Position numbers and translations under genes: made by a program
NCBI GenBank assembly: GCA_002861585.1
Contig: PJQJ01000025.1
Coordinates: 1 to 7,237, forward strand
Direction of reading: 5' to 3'
DNA length: 7,237 nt
DNA from: Candidatus Saccharimonadota bacterium
GTDB taxonomy: Bacteria > Patescibacteriota > Saccharimonadia > Saccharimonadales > Saccharimonadaceae
The notes under the pieces: model-generated
Told to the model about the DNA's origin: nothing
Seen by the model: the letters and a program-made list of their open reading frames with translations, nothing else
The model's database searches: none
Shown: positions 1 through 4,677 of the stretch, piece after piece
How positions within the stretch are numbered: position 1 is the stretch's first letter
Layout: every line of letters starts with the position of its first letter

Positions 1-836
1 AGCTCATCGCCAAATTTTGCCCAGTGACCAGAAGTTTCGTACAGATCACGCTTCGTAATATGCGGTATCCATACTTTCTGAAAACCCGCTGCTTCACGAA
101 GTTGGTTTGATAGATCAGCTAATTTTTCGCGTAGTACAGTACCGCGCGGCGTAAAGAGCGGCAGACCGGAACCAACCATATCAGAAAACGTAAAGAGATC
201 TAACTCTTTACCTAGTTTACGGTGATCGCGCGCCTTTGCCTCTTCGAGCATCTGCAAGTACTGAGCCAGCTCTTCTTCGGTCGCAAATGCTACCCCGTAG
301 AGCCGCTGCATTTGAGGATTTGTCTCCTTGCCTCGCCAGTAGGCACCTGCAACACGCAGCAGCTTAAATGCGCCAACTTCGGCAGTTGTTTCAACATGTG
401 GACCGCGACAAAGATCAGTAAAGTCACCATTTTGGTAAAAAGAGACCTGATCTATTGCAGCGTCACCATCGGCAGCAAGGCCAAGTTCGGCAGTATCCAA
501 ATCTTTTGCCACTGTAGTTCCAGCACGCTTAAGGTCATTTAGCAGCTCTTCCTTATAGGGCTGTTTTCGTTCTTGAGCCCAAGAAATCGCCTCATCAACG
601 GCCTTCTCGGAGCGCACAAACTCTTGCTTCTGTGCGATAATCTTGCGCATCTCTTTTTCGATTTTACCAAAGTGATCTTCTGATATTTTTGTATCGCCAA
701 GATCGATATCATAATAAAAACCATTTTCAACAACGGGACCAACGCCAAATTTAGCCTCAGGCCATAGGTGCTGTACTGCAGTTGCAGTAATGTGAGCAAG
801 ACTGTGTCGCATTGCATATAACTGATTTTCGTCCAT
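1..836 (-). CDS. thrS: Threonyl-tRNA synthetase, N-terminal part, lacking the TGS domain (runs off window)
   Basis: This is a cytoplasmic class II synthetase that charges tRNA-Thr and edits mischarged Ser-tRNA-Thr. The first 278 codons are visible and the rest lies beyond position 1. The N2 editing domain starts almost at the N-terminus: HSLAH at residues 11-15 and CRGPH at 143-147 supply the family's two His, the Cys and the third His of the editing site. VGPVVENGFYYD (32-43), GAYWRG (164-169) and the start of the catalytic domain (ITKRDLYETSGHW, 260-272) match ThrRS. The usual TGS domain of about 60 residues is absent. The ATG at 836 is supported by AAGGAG six bases upstream, and the frame is closed by TGA about 20 codons further upstream, inside the leader, so a longer start is not available. 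Expression is probably controlled by the T-box leader at 865-1050. Family identity is secure; function of the unseen C-terminal part is assumed. Confidence 0.96.
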   Translation of the reverse strand, partial: MDENQLYAMRHSLAHITATAVQHLWPEAKFGVGPVVENGFYYDIDLGDTKISEDHFGKIEKEMRKIIAQKQEFVRSEKAVDEAISWAQERKQPYKEELLNDLKRAGTTVAKDLDTAELGLAADGDAAIDQVSFYQNGDFTDLCRGPHVETTAEVGAFKLLRVAGAYWRGKETNPQMQRLYGVAFATEEELAQYLQMLEEAKARDHRKLGKELDLFTFSDMVGSGLPLFTPRGTVLREKLADLSNQLREAAGFQKVWIPHITKRDLYETSGHWAKFGDE

Positions 837-842
837 AACTGA

Positions 843-848
843 CTCCTT
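843..848 (-). promoter_or_regulatory. thrS Shine-Dalgarno (AAGGAG)
   Basis: On the minus strand AAGGAG lies six bases before the thrS ATG. It is the strongest ribosome binding site in the window and fixes the start of the TGS-less synthetase. It stands out because several other protein genes here have no such site. Confidence 0.85.
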
Positions 849-864
849 CTTATTTGATAGAATT

Positions 865-918
865 AAAAAACGCGCTGTTTTATGGCTTTGAACGATTCAA
901 AAACATAAGATAGCGCGT
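865..918 (-). terminator. Intrinsic terminator of the thrS T-box leader
   Basis: On the minus strand ACGCGCT (918-912) pairs with AGCGCGT (876-870). The interior adds TTATG/CATAA and TTGAA/TTCAA around a TCG loop, making a long interrupted stem followed by six T residues. It begins only two bases beyond the proposed antiterminator, so on paper the two structures abut and overlap only weakly through outer G-U/A-U pairs into the T run. Confidence 0.85.
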
Positions 919-1050
919 CTCGGACCCAATATTGGTATCGGGCGGTTCCACCGGACTTCCTGCATATCTTGCAGGCACTTATGAGAGAACGTTGTCGCAC
1001 GTTATCACTTCCCACGAAGCTCGGCGAGTGGTTAGGTCGCGTCATAGCCT
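865..1050 (-). promoter_or_regulatory. T-box riboswitch leader of thrS
   Basis: Reading the minus strand towards thrS, the leader contains a T-box core GGTGGAACCGCC (952-941), just after a perfect Stem III hairpin CCTGCA-agata-TGCAGG (975-959). An antiterminator can form: CGG 953-951 with CCG 923-921, the bulge TGGAACC, then GCCC 943-940 with GGGT 927-924. Upstream, TATGA (1046-1042) pairs with TCATA (984-980) to close a short Stem I of about 65 nt. Inside it, AACGT(GCGACA)ACGTT presents a Thr codon ACA at 995-993; ACC at 1039-1037 and ACG at 1002-1000 are other possible specifiers. In T-boxes, UGGN pairs with the uncharged tRNA NCCA end; UGGA predicts a U discriminator, which the tRNA-Thr of this window has. 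The leader ends in an intrinsic terminator. The specifier assignment is uncertain; the T-box call is firm. Confidence 0.88.
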
Positions 1051-1056
1051 ACCATC

Positions 1057-1065
1057 ATTGTAACA
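1057..1065 (-). promoter_or_regulatory. Extended -10 promoter of thrS leader
   Basis: The minus strand reads TGT-TACAAT, an extended -10 element. Transcription would start near 1050, giving a leader of about 210 nt that begins just before Stem I of the T-box. No convincing -35 hexamer is seen at 16-18 bp. It lies back to back with the tRNA-Val promoter. Confidence 0.55.
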
Positions 1066-1069
1066 TACC

Positions 1070-1098
1070 TTGCGCATGACCTCTGTTTTTGATATGAT
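1070..1098 (+). promoter_or_regulatory. Promoter of tRNA-Val
   Basis: TTGCGC (1070-1075) and TATGAT (1093-1098) are separated by exactly 17 bp, with TGA directly before the -10. The start would be near 1105, leaving a 5' leader of about 15 nt before the mature tRNA. Confidence 0.7.
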
Positions 1099-1119
1099 TT
1101 GTTGGCGTTAAACAAATAG

Positions 1120-1196
1120 GGGCAATTAGCTCATTTGGCTAGAGCGTCGCATTGACGTTGCGAAGGTGGCAGGTTCGAATCCTGCATTGCCCACCA
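1120..1196 (+). tRNA. tRNA-Val(GAC)
   Basis: A full 77-nt cloverleaf. The acceptor GGGCAAT pairs with ATTGCCC, the D stem is GCTC/GAGC, and the anticodon arm TCGCA-TTGACGT-TGCGA gives anticodon GAC. The variable loop has five bases, the T arm is GCAGG-TTCGAAT-CCTGC, the discriminator is A, and the CCA end is encoded. It decodes GUC/GUU valine codons. It is a single-gene transcript with its own promoter and terminator. Confidence 0.97.
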
Positions 1197-1203
1197 CGAA
1201 AGG

Positions 1204-1233
1204 ACTTCCTGCTATTCAGTAGGAAGTTTTTTT
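1204..1233 (+). terminator. Terminator after tRNA-Val
   Basis: ACTTCCTGCT pairs with AGTAGGAAGT (one G-U) around an ATTC loop and is followed by seven T residues. It begins eight bases after the tRNA CCA end. Confidence 0.9.
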
Positions 1234-1265
1234 ATTGTCACAAAAATCATAACCACAGCGATAGC

Positions 1266-1340
1266 ACTGGACTCGCTAGTGTGAGCTCGAAGAGTATCTA
1301 GATAGATAGTTGGACGACGCGAGAGATAGCATAATCCAGT
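1266..1340. repeat. Long-range inverted repeat, possible structured RNA
   Basis: ACTGGA-CTCGC (1266-1276) can pair with GCGAG (1319-1323) plus TCCAGT (1335-1340), leaving an 11-base bulge on the 3' side. A competing local hairpin CACT/AGTG uses 1265-1281. The interior holds the small palindromes GAGCTC and TATCTAGATA. No known RNA family is recognised and no promoter was found for it, so this may be chance pairing. Confidence 0.25.
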
Positions 1341-1384
1341 ACCACTTAGAAAACCTCTCCCTTTTCCTCATCATGGACTTTCAT

Positions 1385-1414
1385 TTATCCACTTATCCCC
1401 TAAAGTTTTCCACT
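1385..1414 (+). promoter_or_regulatory. Cluster of three DnaA-box-like 9-mers
   Basis: TTATCCACT (1385-1393), TTATCCCCT (1393-1401, sharing one base) and TTTTCCACT (1406-1414) all lie in the same orientation. Against TTATNCACA they have one, two and two mismatches. Two more (TTATCCCCA at 1711-1719 and TTATACACT at 1733-1741) sit further on. DnaA binding is inferred from sequence likeness only. Confidence 0.4.
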
Positions 1415-1512
1415 TAGATTTGTAGCTAATTTGCTCCTTACATATACCATTTAGGATATACACTGTCAGAGGGTAACATCACAATATGCATAAGTACTAT
1501 CCGACCACGCTA

Positions 1513-1541
1513 TTGCTTTTTTATAGTGTTTATGCTATATT
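1513..1541 (+). promoter_or_regulatory. Promoter of the 35-codon ORF (predicts a leaderless start)
   Basis: TTGCTT (1513-1518), a 17-bp spacer ending in TGC, then TATATT (1536-1541). The predicted start coincides with the A of the ATG at 1548, six bases after the -10 hexamer, so the message would lack a 5' leader. Confidence 0.65.
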
Positions 1542-1547
1542 ATTTAC

Positions 1548-1655
1548 ATGGCCGATAAATCAATTACAACCACACCACAGAAACGTTCGAAATTAGATAA
1601 GTTTCAGTTATTTTTTGAATACTCTTTAGACACTACTAAGACAGCTAAAAAGTAG
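1548..1655 (+). CDS. Small protein of 35 aa, unknown function
   Basis: A 35-residue frame starts MADKSITTTPQKRSK and ends in a Lys-rich tail (KTAKK). It is predicted to be hydrophilic and basic, with no signal peptide or membrane segment and only a short FQLFFEY aromatic patch at residues 19-25. I do not recognise a family. Support comes from context rather than homology: a well-formed promoter (TTGCTT-17-TGC-TATATT) places its start exactly at the ATG, and a strong intrinsic terminator follows 21 bases after the TAG, so the whole forms a self-contained transcription unit of about 160 nt. There is no Shine-Dalgarno, in keeping with leaderless translation. The alternative is that the unit encodes a small RNA and the frame is incidental. 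Confidence 0.5.
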   Translation: MADKSITTTPQKRSKLDKFQLFFEYSLDTTKTAKK

Positions 1656-1676
1656 TTAGAACCACCCACACTTTTT

Positions 1677-1707
1677 AAAACTTCGTGCTAATACAGCACG
1701 AAGTTTT
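1677..1707. terminator. Bidirectional terminator
   Basis: A perfect 13-bp stem, AAAACTTCGTGCT with AGCACGAAGTTTT, encloses an AATAC loop. T-rich tracts lie on both sides, so it can end transcription in either direction. It closes the 35-codon unit and insulates the nrdR-like gene. Confidence 0.9.
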
Positions 1708-1710
1708 AAT

Positions 1711-1741
1711 TTATCCCCAATTCCATTGATAGTTATACACT
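1711..1741 (+). promoter_or_regulatory. Two further DnaA-box-like 9-mers upstream of nrdR-like gene
   Basis: TTATCCCCA (1711-1719) and TTATACACT (1733-1741) share the orientation of the 1385-1414 cluster. TTATACACT differs from TTATNCACA only at the last base. They lie 35-65 bp before the nrdR-like ATG. Binding is inferred only. Confidence 0.35.
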
Positions 1742-1760
1742 AGCATTTTAATAAGCGATA

Positions 1761-1769
1761 TGACAATAT
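1761..1769 (+). promoter_or_regulatory. Extended -10-like element of the nrdR-like gene
   Basis: TGA-CAATAT ends six bases before the ATG at 1776, the same spacing as at three other genes of the window. The hexamer itself is a weak match and the -35 region is poor. An alternative is TTGATA (1726-1731) with TAATAA (1749-1754), which would give a leader of roughly 15 nt, still without a Shine-Dalgarno. Confidence 0.4.
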
Positions 1770-1775
1770 ATATAC

Positions 1776-2243
1776 ATGTTTTGTATTAATTGTTTCCACC
1801 CTAAAACAAGTGTTATTAACTCGAGGGGTCACAAAAAGATGCCAAGTATCTGGCGGCGTCGTACCTGTCCTCAGTGCGGTTTTACTTTTACGACATCGGA
1901 GGTTTTACCACTAGATGAACTCCTAGTCATCCATAAGAACAATGGGGCCAAGGCTGCTTATAGTCGAGGGCTGCTTCTTGCTAGCATTATAGACTCCCTA
2001 CGGCCAACCGGTGCTGATATATCACAAGCTTACTGGCTAGTAATAACTGTTGAGGAAAAAATTATTGCAGCACAAAAGCAGCGGAATGCATGGCAACCTG
2101 TCAGTACCGAACTACTTGCACGTCTTACATATGAAACTCTTCTTGCCTTCAATACTGTTGCCGGTATAACGTACGGTGCAGCACATGGGCTTATGGCAGC
2201 GCCAACACAGAAGCGAAAGCGCGGCCGCCCATATCAACTATAG
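1776..2243 (+). CDS. nrdR: NrdR-like transcriptional regulator (zinc ribbon plus ATP-cone-like domain)
   Basis: NrdR is a nucleotide-sensing repressor of ribonucleotide reductase genes. The N-terminus has a zinc ribbon, C3-x2-C6 and C31-x2-C34, with the family's arginine stretch (WRRRTCPQCGFTFTTSE, 26-42; the typical form is RRRREC-x2-C-x2-RFTTYE). Residues about 48-130 follow the ATP-cone layout (LLVIHKNNGAKAAYSRG and following) but are divergent. The length of 155 aa is normal for NrdR. The C-terminus ends in KRKRGRP (146-152), a basic AT-hook-like tail that standard NrdR does not show. There is no Shine-Dalgarno; the ATG at 1776 sits six bases after a -10-like element, so the message may be leaderless. 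No reductase genes are in the window, so the targets are not visible. The gene converges with the glycosyltransferase gene, with 20 bp between their stops. Confidence 0.8.
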   Translation: MFCINCFHPKTSVINSRGHKKMPSIWRRRTCPQCGFTFTTSEVLPLDELLVIHKNNGAKAAYSRGLLLASIIDSLRPTGADISQAYWLVITVEEKIIAAQKQRNAWQPVSTELLARLTYETLLAFNTVAGITYGAAHGLMAAPTQKRKRGRPYQL

Positions 2244-2263
2244 CCTTCTGAGCTAGTCAGCCT

Positions 2264-3901
2264 TTAAGAACTACTAATGGTCTTGTCGTCTTTAACGACT
2301 GCCTTTTCTGTAACATCAAACTTATCAAGATATTTGCCGAGCAGCAGACGTGTTTGTGAATTAAGCGCAGCTGAGGCACCATAAGCAATCGTTGTAATCG
2401 GCATCATTAGCCACTGTAGCAGCATAAATATATTACGATGCCGCTTGTAACGCTCTGGACGCGGCGGTAGCATCTTAAACGATAAGAATACCGTAATGAA
2501 TAACCCGACCATCGCAAAGCGCTGGAGCGTGCTCACAATCGTAGGTAATTCATGCGCTACGATTGACCTGGTAGCCTCAGGATTAATATATAGCGGCGCC
2601 CAGGCACCAAATGCGACTATCAACGACGCACTTGCCCAGCTAACATGATTATCTATGAGGCGCAGTAACTTAGCCAAAAAATCGAACAACGGAACGGTGC
2701 GGTTTTTACGGAAACCACGTGTTGCAACAAACGCAATATCTGAAGCACCGTAAGCCCAGCGTCGAACCTGCACAAATTGTGCCTTTAGAGTTTTACGAGT
2801 CGTCTCAGACAGCACGGCATCTTGGTAGATAGGCACGAATATCGGTACGACATCGTACTTACCATCAAAGTGGAAATACGATCGCCAAAACTGATGACCG
2901 TCCTCAACTACCGTACGAACACTCCAAAAGTCCATATCCACGAGGGCGCGCATTCCCTGTGAATGAGATGCAAAGTTCCTAAGCATGTGCGGACGGAGCG
3001 ACATTACAATATTGAAGAATGAATTACCAGTCGCAACTACGCGCATCGGAGCTGGCACATCCCAAATATTATTTAAAAACAGTGCAATTGGTTGGAATGA
3101 TAGGTTCTGACGGTCAGCCTGAATAATAAATTCATATGTAACGTATGAAAAGTATGTTTTGTGAGCACGATTATCCGAATCGAGAGTTGTTACGATGACG
3201 TTATCGTACTCAATCCTCTGCTCTTTAAGCCATCCCTTCAACCACTTACCTGCCCACGTAATGTTACCTCCCTTACCAACCACTTCACCCGGCAAGTCAT
3301 GCGGATGCTTTACTGCCTGTGCCGAGTAAAAGTGTCCCCCGTACTCCTTAATAAGATCGGTTGCAGTCCTCTCTATTGCTTCACCGCCGCGCTCTTCGTA
3401 AGCAATAACGAGGATCATATGACTAAGATCATAGTCACTCTCTAGTAACGCTTGAATCGTTGGCTCTAGGACATCACGGCTCTCGTTATATGTAGCAATA
3501 ATAACAGCATTGTACAGATCTGAGGGCTTTGGGTACTGGCCTTCTGGCGCTGCAACAATCTGTTCAAGATTATGACGATGCCGCGCATTCGCCCATCCCT
3601 TAAAATCATCCCGTTGTAGTGCTTCGGATGGATTTTCCAAGTCATTGAGTCGCTGTCGCCAATCAACCAACTGAGCTTTTTGAAGCGCATTATGACCCTG
3701 AATAGTACGTCCAGCCGTTGCAACTGCCCGTACTAGCCACATGATCGTATAGACAATGATAAACAATGCTCCAAGCAGTGGGCTTATAAAACTTAGCACA
3801 ACCGGCAGTAACAGAATGGAATAGCTAAGCAGCGCTGGTAACATCTCAAAAAAGCGATACCAGCGCGTTCGTTTACCAAGAGGGATTTCAATATCTGTCA
3901 T
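2264..3901 (-). CDS. GT2-family membrane glycosyltransferase (processive, cellulose synthase-like)
   Basis: A 545-aa inner-membrane glycosyltransferase that probably builds or extends a surface polysaccharide from a nucleotide sugar. Two membrane segments lie at about 20-57. The cytoplasmic GT-A domain follows: ATYNE at 136-140, KGGN at 210-213, the DxD motif in LDSDN (D241, D243), the acid pair ED at 333-334, probably including the catalytic base, and QVRRW at 378-382, the Q-x-x-R-W signature of processive GT2 enzymes. Further membrane segments lie at about 420-440, 461-477 and 491-511. These motifs are seen directly; sugar and polymer cannot be told. The start overlaps the stop of the upstream membrane-protein gene by ATGA, so translation is probably coupled; I see no good ribosome site of its own. 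It is the last gene of the tRNA-Thr/tRNA-Gly operon. Confidence 0.88.
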   Translation of the reverse strand: MTDIEIPLGKRTRWYRFFEMLPALLSYSILLLPVVLSFISPLLGALFIIVYTIMWLVRAVATAGRTIQGHNALQKAQLVDWRQRLNDLENPSEALQRDDFKGWANARHRHNLEQIVAAPEGQYPKPSDLYNAVIIATYNESRDVLEPTIQALLESDYDLSHMILVIAYEERGGEAIERTATDLIKEYGGHFYSAQAVKHPHDLPGEVVGKGGNITWAGKWLKGWLKEQRIEYDNVIVTTLDSDNRAHKTYFSYVTYEFIIQADRQNLSFQPIALFLNNIWDVPAPMRVVATGNSFFNIVMSLRPHMLRNFASHSQGMRALVDMDFWSVRTVVEDGHQFWRSYFHFDGKYDVVPIFVPIYQDAVLSETTRKTLKAQFVQVRRWAYGASDIAFVATRGFRKNRTVPLFDFLAKLLRLIDNHVSWASASLIVAFGAWAPLYINPEATRSIVAHELPTIVSTLQRFAMVGLFITVFLSFKMLPPRPERYKRHRNIFMLLQWLMMPITTIAYGASAALNSQTRLLLGKYLDKFDVTEKAVVKDDKTISSS

Positions 3902-4272
3902 AACGAAATAGAGACAACCCTAAAGACCGCGGATGTTAGTAATACTCCTATAAGACCTGTTAGGACGGTTAGGGCGGCAAAACCAACCGCAAACTCTCGT
4001 CCCTTCTCTTTGTACATCTTTAAGATGACTAGTGGATGTAAAACAAGCAACAGCAAGCCCGCACCTATAAACGAAATAAGATAGTACCACTTTTCGCGGT
4101 AAAGATTAGTGACGCCGTACGCTGAATAACGAACAGGCACCTGTACGTCACTTGGACGTATCTGAACAAGCCCGCTCACTATAAGTATAAGAGCGCACAC
4201 GGTACTTACTAATAGCAGTGCTATCAATAAACGATCTTTGGAAATATTATTGAGGATTTCTTTATCTAGCAT
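3898..4272 (-). CDS. Small membrane protein with three predicted helices, partner of the glycosyltransferase
   Basis: A 124-aa protein with hydrophobic segments at about 15-37, 63-85 and 94-116. Between the first two lies a polar loop (RPSDVQVPVRYSAYG, 39-53, then YREKWYY), probably extracytoplasmic, which looks like the most constrained part. I do not recognise a named family. Its stop overlaps the glycosyltransferase ATG (ATGA), which suggests coupled translation and a joint role in envelope polysaccharide work; that role is inferred from context. I chose the ATG at 4272 because a frame extended upstream would run through the tRNA-Gly gene. There is no Shine-Dalgarno. Only ten bases separate the encoded CCA of tRNA-Gly from the ATG, so 3' processing of the tRNA would leave an almost leaderless mRNA. 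Confidence 0.75.
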   Translation of the reverse strand: MLDKEILNNISKDRLLIALLLVSTVCALILIVSGLVQIRPSDVQVPVRYSAYGVTNLYREKWYYLISFIGAGLLLLVLHPLVILKMYKEKGREFAVGFAALTVLTGLIGVLLTSAVFRVVSISL

Positions 4273-4282
4273 AATTGATACC

Positions 4283-4357
4283 TGGTGCGGGTAGAGAGAA
4301 TCGAACTCTCCGCTTGACCTTGGGAAGGTCACATATTAGCCACTATACTATACCCGC
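4283..4357 (-). tRNA. tRNA-Gly(CCC)
   Basis: A 75-nt cloverleaf. The acceptor GCGGGTA pairs with TACCCGC, the D stem is GTAT/ATAT (one G-U), and the anticodon arm TGACC-TTCCCAA-GGTCA gives CCC. The variable loop has four bases, the T arm is GAGAG-TTCGATT-CTCTC, the discriminator is A, and CCA is encoded. It reads GGG. It is second in the operon, 15 bp after tRNA-Thr. Confidence 0.95.
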
Positions 4358-4372
4358 ATATTTTAAGTATTG

Positions 4373-4448
4373 TGGAGCCGATAGGCGGATTCGAACCGCC
4401 GACCTCTGCTTTACGAAAGCATTGCTCTACCGACTGAGCTATATCGGC
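4373..4448 (-). tRNA. tRNA-Thr(CGT)
   Basis: A 76-nt cloverleaf. The acceptor GCCGATA pairs with TATCGGC, the D stem is GCTC/GAGC, and the anticodon loop TTCGTAA gives CGT, reading ACG. The T arm is GGCGG-TTCGAAT-CCGCC, and CCA is encoded. The discriminator is T (U in RNA), which matches the UGGA bulge of the thrS T-box. The base pair at 27-43 of the anticodon stem would be an A-G mismatch. It is the first gene of its operon. Confidence 0.95.
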
Positions 4449-4465
4449 TTGCAGTAACAGGGGTT

Positions 4466-4474
4466 ATTATAGCA
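4466..4474 (-). promoter_or_regulatory. Promoter of the tRNA-Thr/tRNA-Gly/membrane operon
   Basis: TGC-TATAAT on the minus strand is a consensus extended -10, 17 bases before the tRNA-Thr gene. The -35 region is poor (TAGTTG at 17 bp). I see no terminator before 2263, so all four genes are probably one transcript. Confidence 0.7.
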
Positions 4475-4508
4475 AATCCTGCAGCAATCAACTACCCCGC
4501 CTGCCCTG

Positions 4509-4537
4509 TTGCAAAATCTCAATCAACCTGATACCAT
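4509..4537 (+). promoter_or_regulatory. Promoter of tRNA-Asp
   Basis: TTGCAA (4509-4514) and TACCAT (4532-4537) lie 17 bp apart, with TGA just before the -10. Transcription would start near 4544, about 13 bases ahead of the tRNA. It is divergent from the tRNA-Thr promoter. Confidence 0.65.
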
Positions 4538-4556
4538 GATCTAGTCTTTAAAACAC

Positions 4557-4633
4557 GGGCTCGTGGTGTAGAGGCCTAACATGCCTCCCTGTCACGGAGG
4601 AGATCGCCGGTTCGAATCCGGTCGGGCCCGCCA
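4557..4633 (+). tRNA. tRNA-Asp(GTC)
   Basis: A 77-nt cloverleaf. The acceptor GGGCTCG pairs with CGGGCCC (one G-U), the D stem is GTGT/ACAT, and the anticodon arm CCTCC-CTGTCAC-GGAGG gives GTC. The T arm is GCCGG-TTCGAAT-CCGGT, the discriminator is G (an aspartate identity base), and CCA is encoded. Confidence 0.96.
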
Positions 4634-4644
4634 AGAATTGAAAG

Positions 4645-4669
4645 AACCACCTTTAGCGGTGGTTGTTTT
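4645..4669 (+). terminator. Terminator after tRNA-Asp
   Basis: AACCACC pairs with GGTGGTT around TTTAGC and is followed by GTTTT. An outer inverted repeat, CCAAGAATT (4631-4639) with AATTCTTGG (4670-4678), encloses it and includes the tRNA CCA end. Confidence 0.85.
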
Positions 4670-4677
4670 AATTCTTG

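Larger units (their letters stand above)
1234..1512. other. Intergenic stretch with DnaA-box-like sites and a possible structured element
   Basis: I see no credible coding frame here. It holds a possible long-range stem at 1266-1340 and three DnaA-box-like 9-mers at 1385-1414, each listed separately. The rest, up to the promoter of the 35-codon ORF, is AT-rich with no recognised element. Confidence 0.5.

Noticed and set aside
222..817. Frames opposite and within thrS (222-542 plus, 539-817 minus)
   Set aside because: They overlap a clearly conserved ThrRS reading frame and have no recognisable content.
863..1045. 60-codon minus-strand frame over the thrS leader
   Set aside because: It translates the T-box stems and ends before thrS in another frame. 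The structure of the leader explains the sequence.
1385..1741. Firm assignment of oriC
   Set aside because: DnaA-box-like sites are imperfect and loosely spaced, dnaA is not in view, and skew cannot be judged in a window this short. Kept only as a finding.
1761..1785. NrdR-box autoregulatory site at the nrdR-like start
   Set aside because: The ACAATATATATACATG stretch is AT-rich and loosely palindromic, but I see no clear pair of boxes at helical spacing, so the call is not supported.
2244..2275. Terminator between the convergent nrdR-like and glycosyltransferase genes
   Set aside because: Only a four-pair CTGA/TCAG stem is present, without a T run.
3161..3723. Frames within the glycosyltransferase gene (3161-3445 plus, 3466-3723 minus)
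   Set aside because: The GT2 motifs in the main frame account for this region; these are shadows.
3898..4332. Longer version of the three-helix membrane protein starting at 4332
   Set aside because: The extra 20 residues would be translated from within tRNA-Gly. The ATG at 4272 lies just after the tRNA.
4275..4457. 60-codon plus-strand frame
   Set aside because: It is the antisense reading of the tRNA-Gly and tRNA-Thr genes, a well-known kind of false protein.
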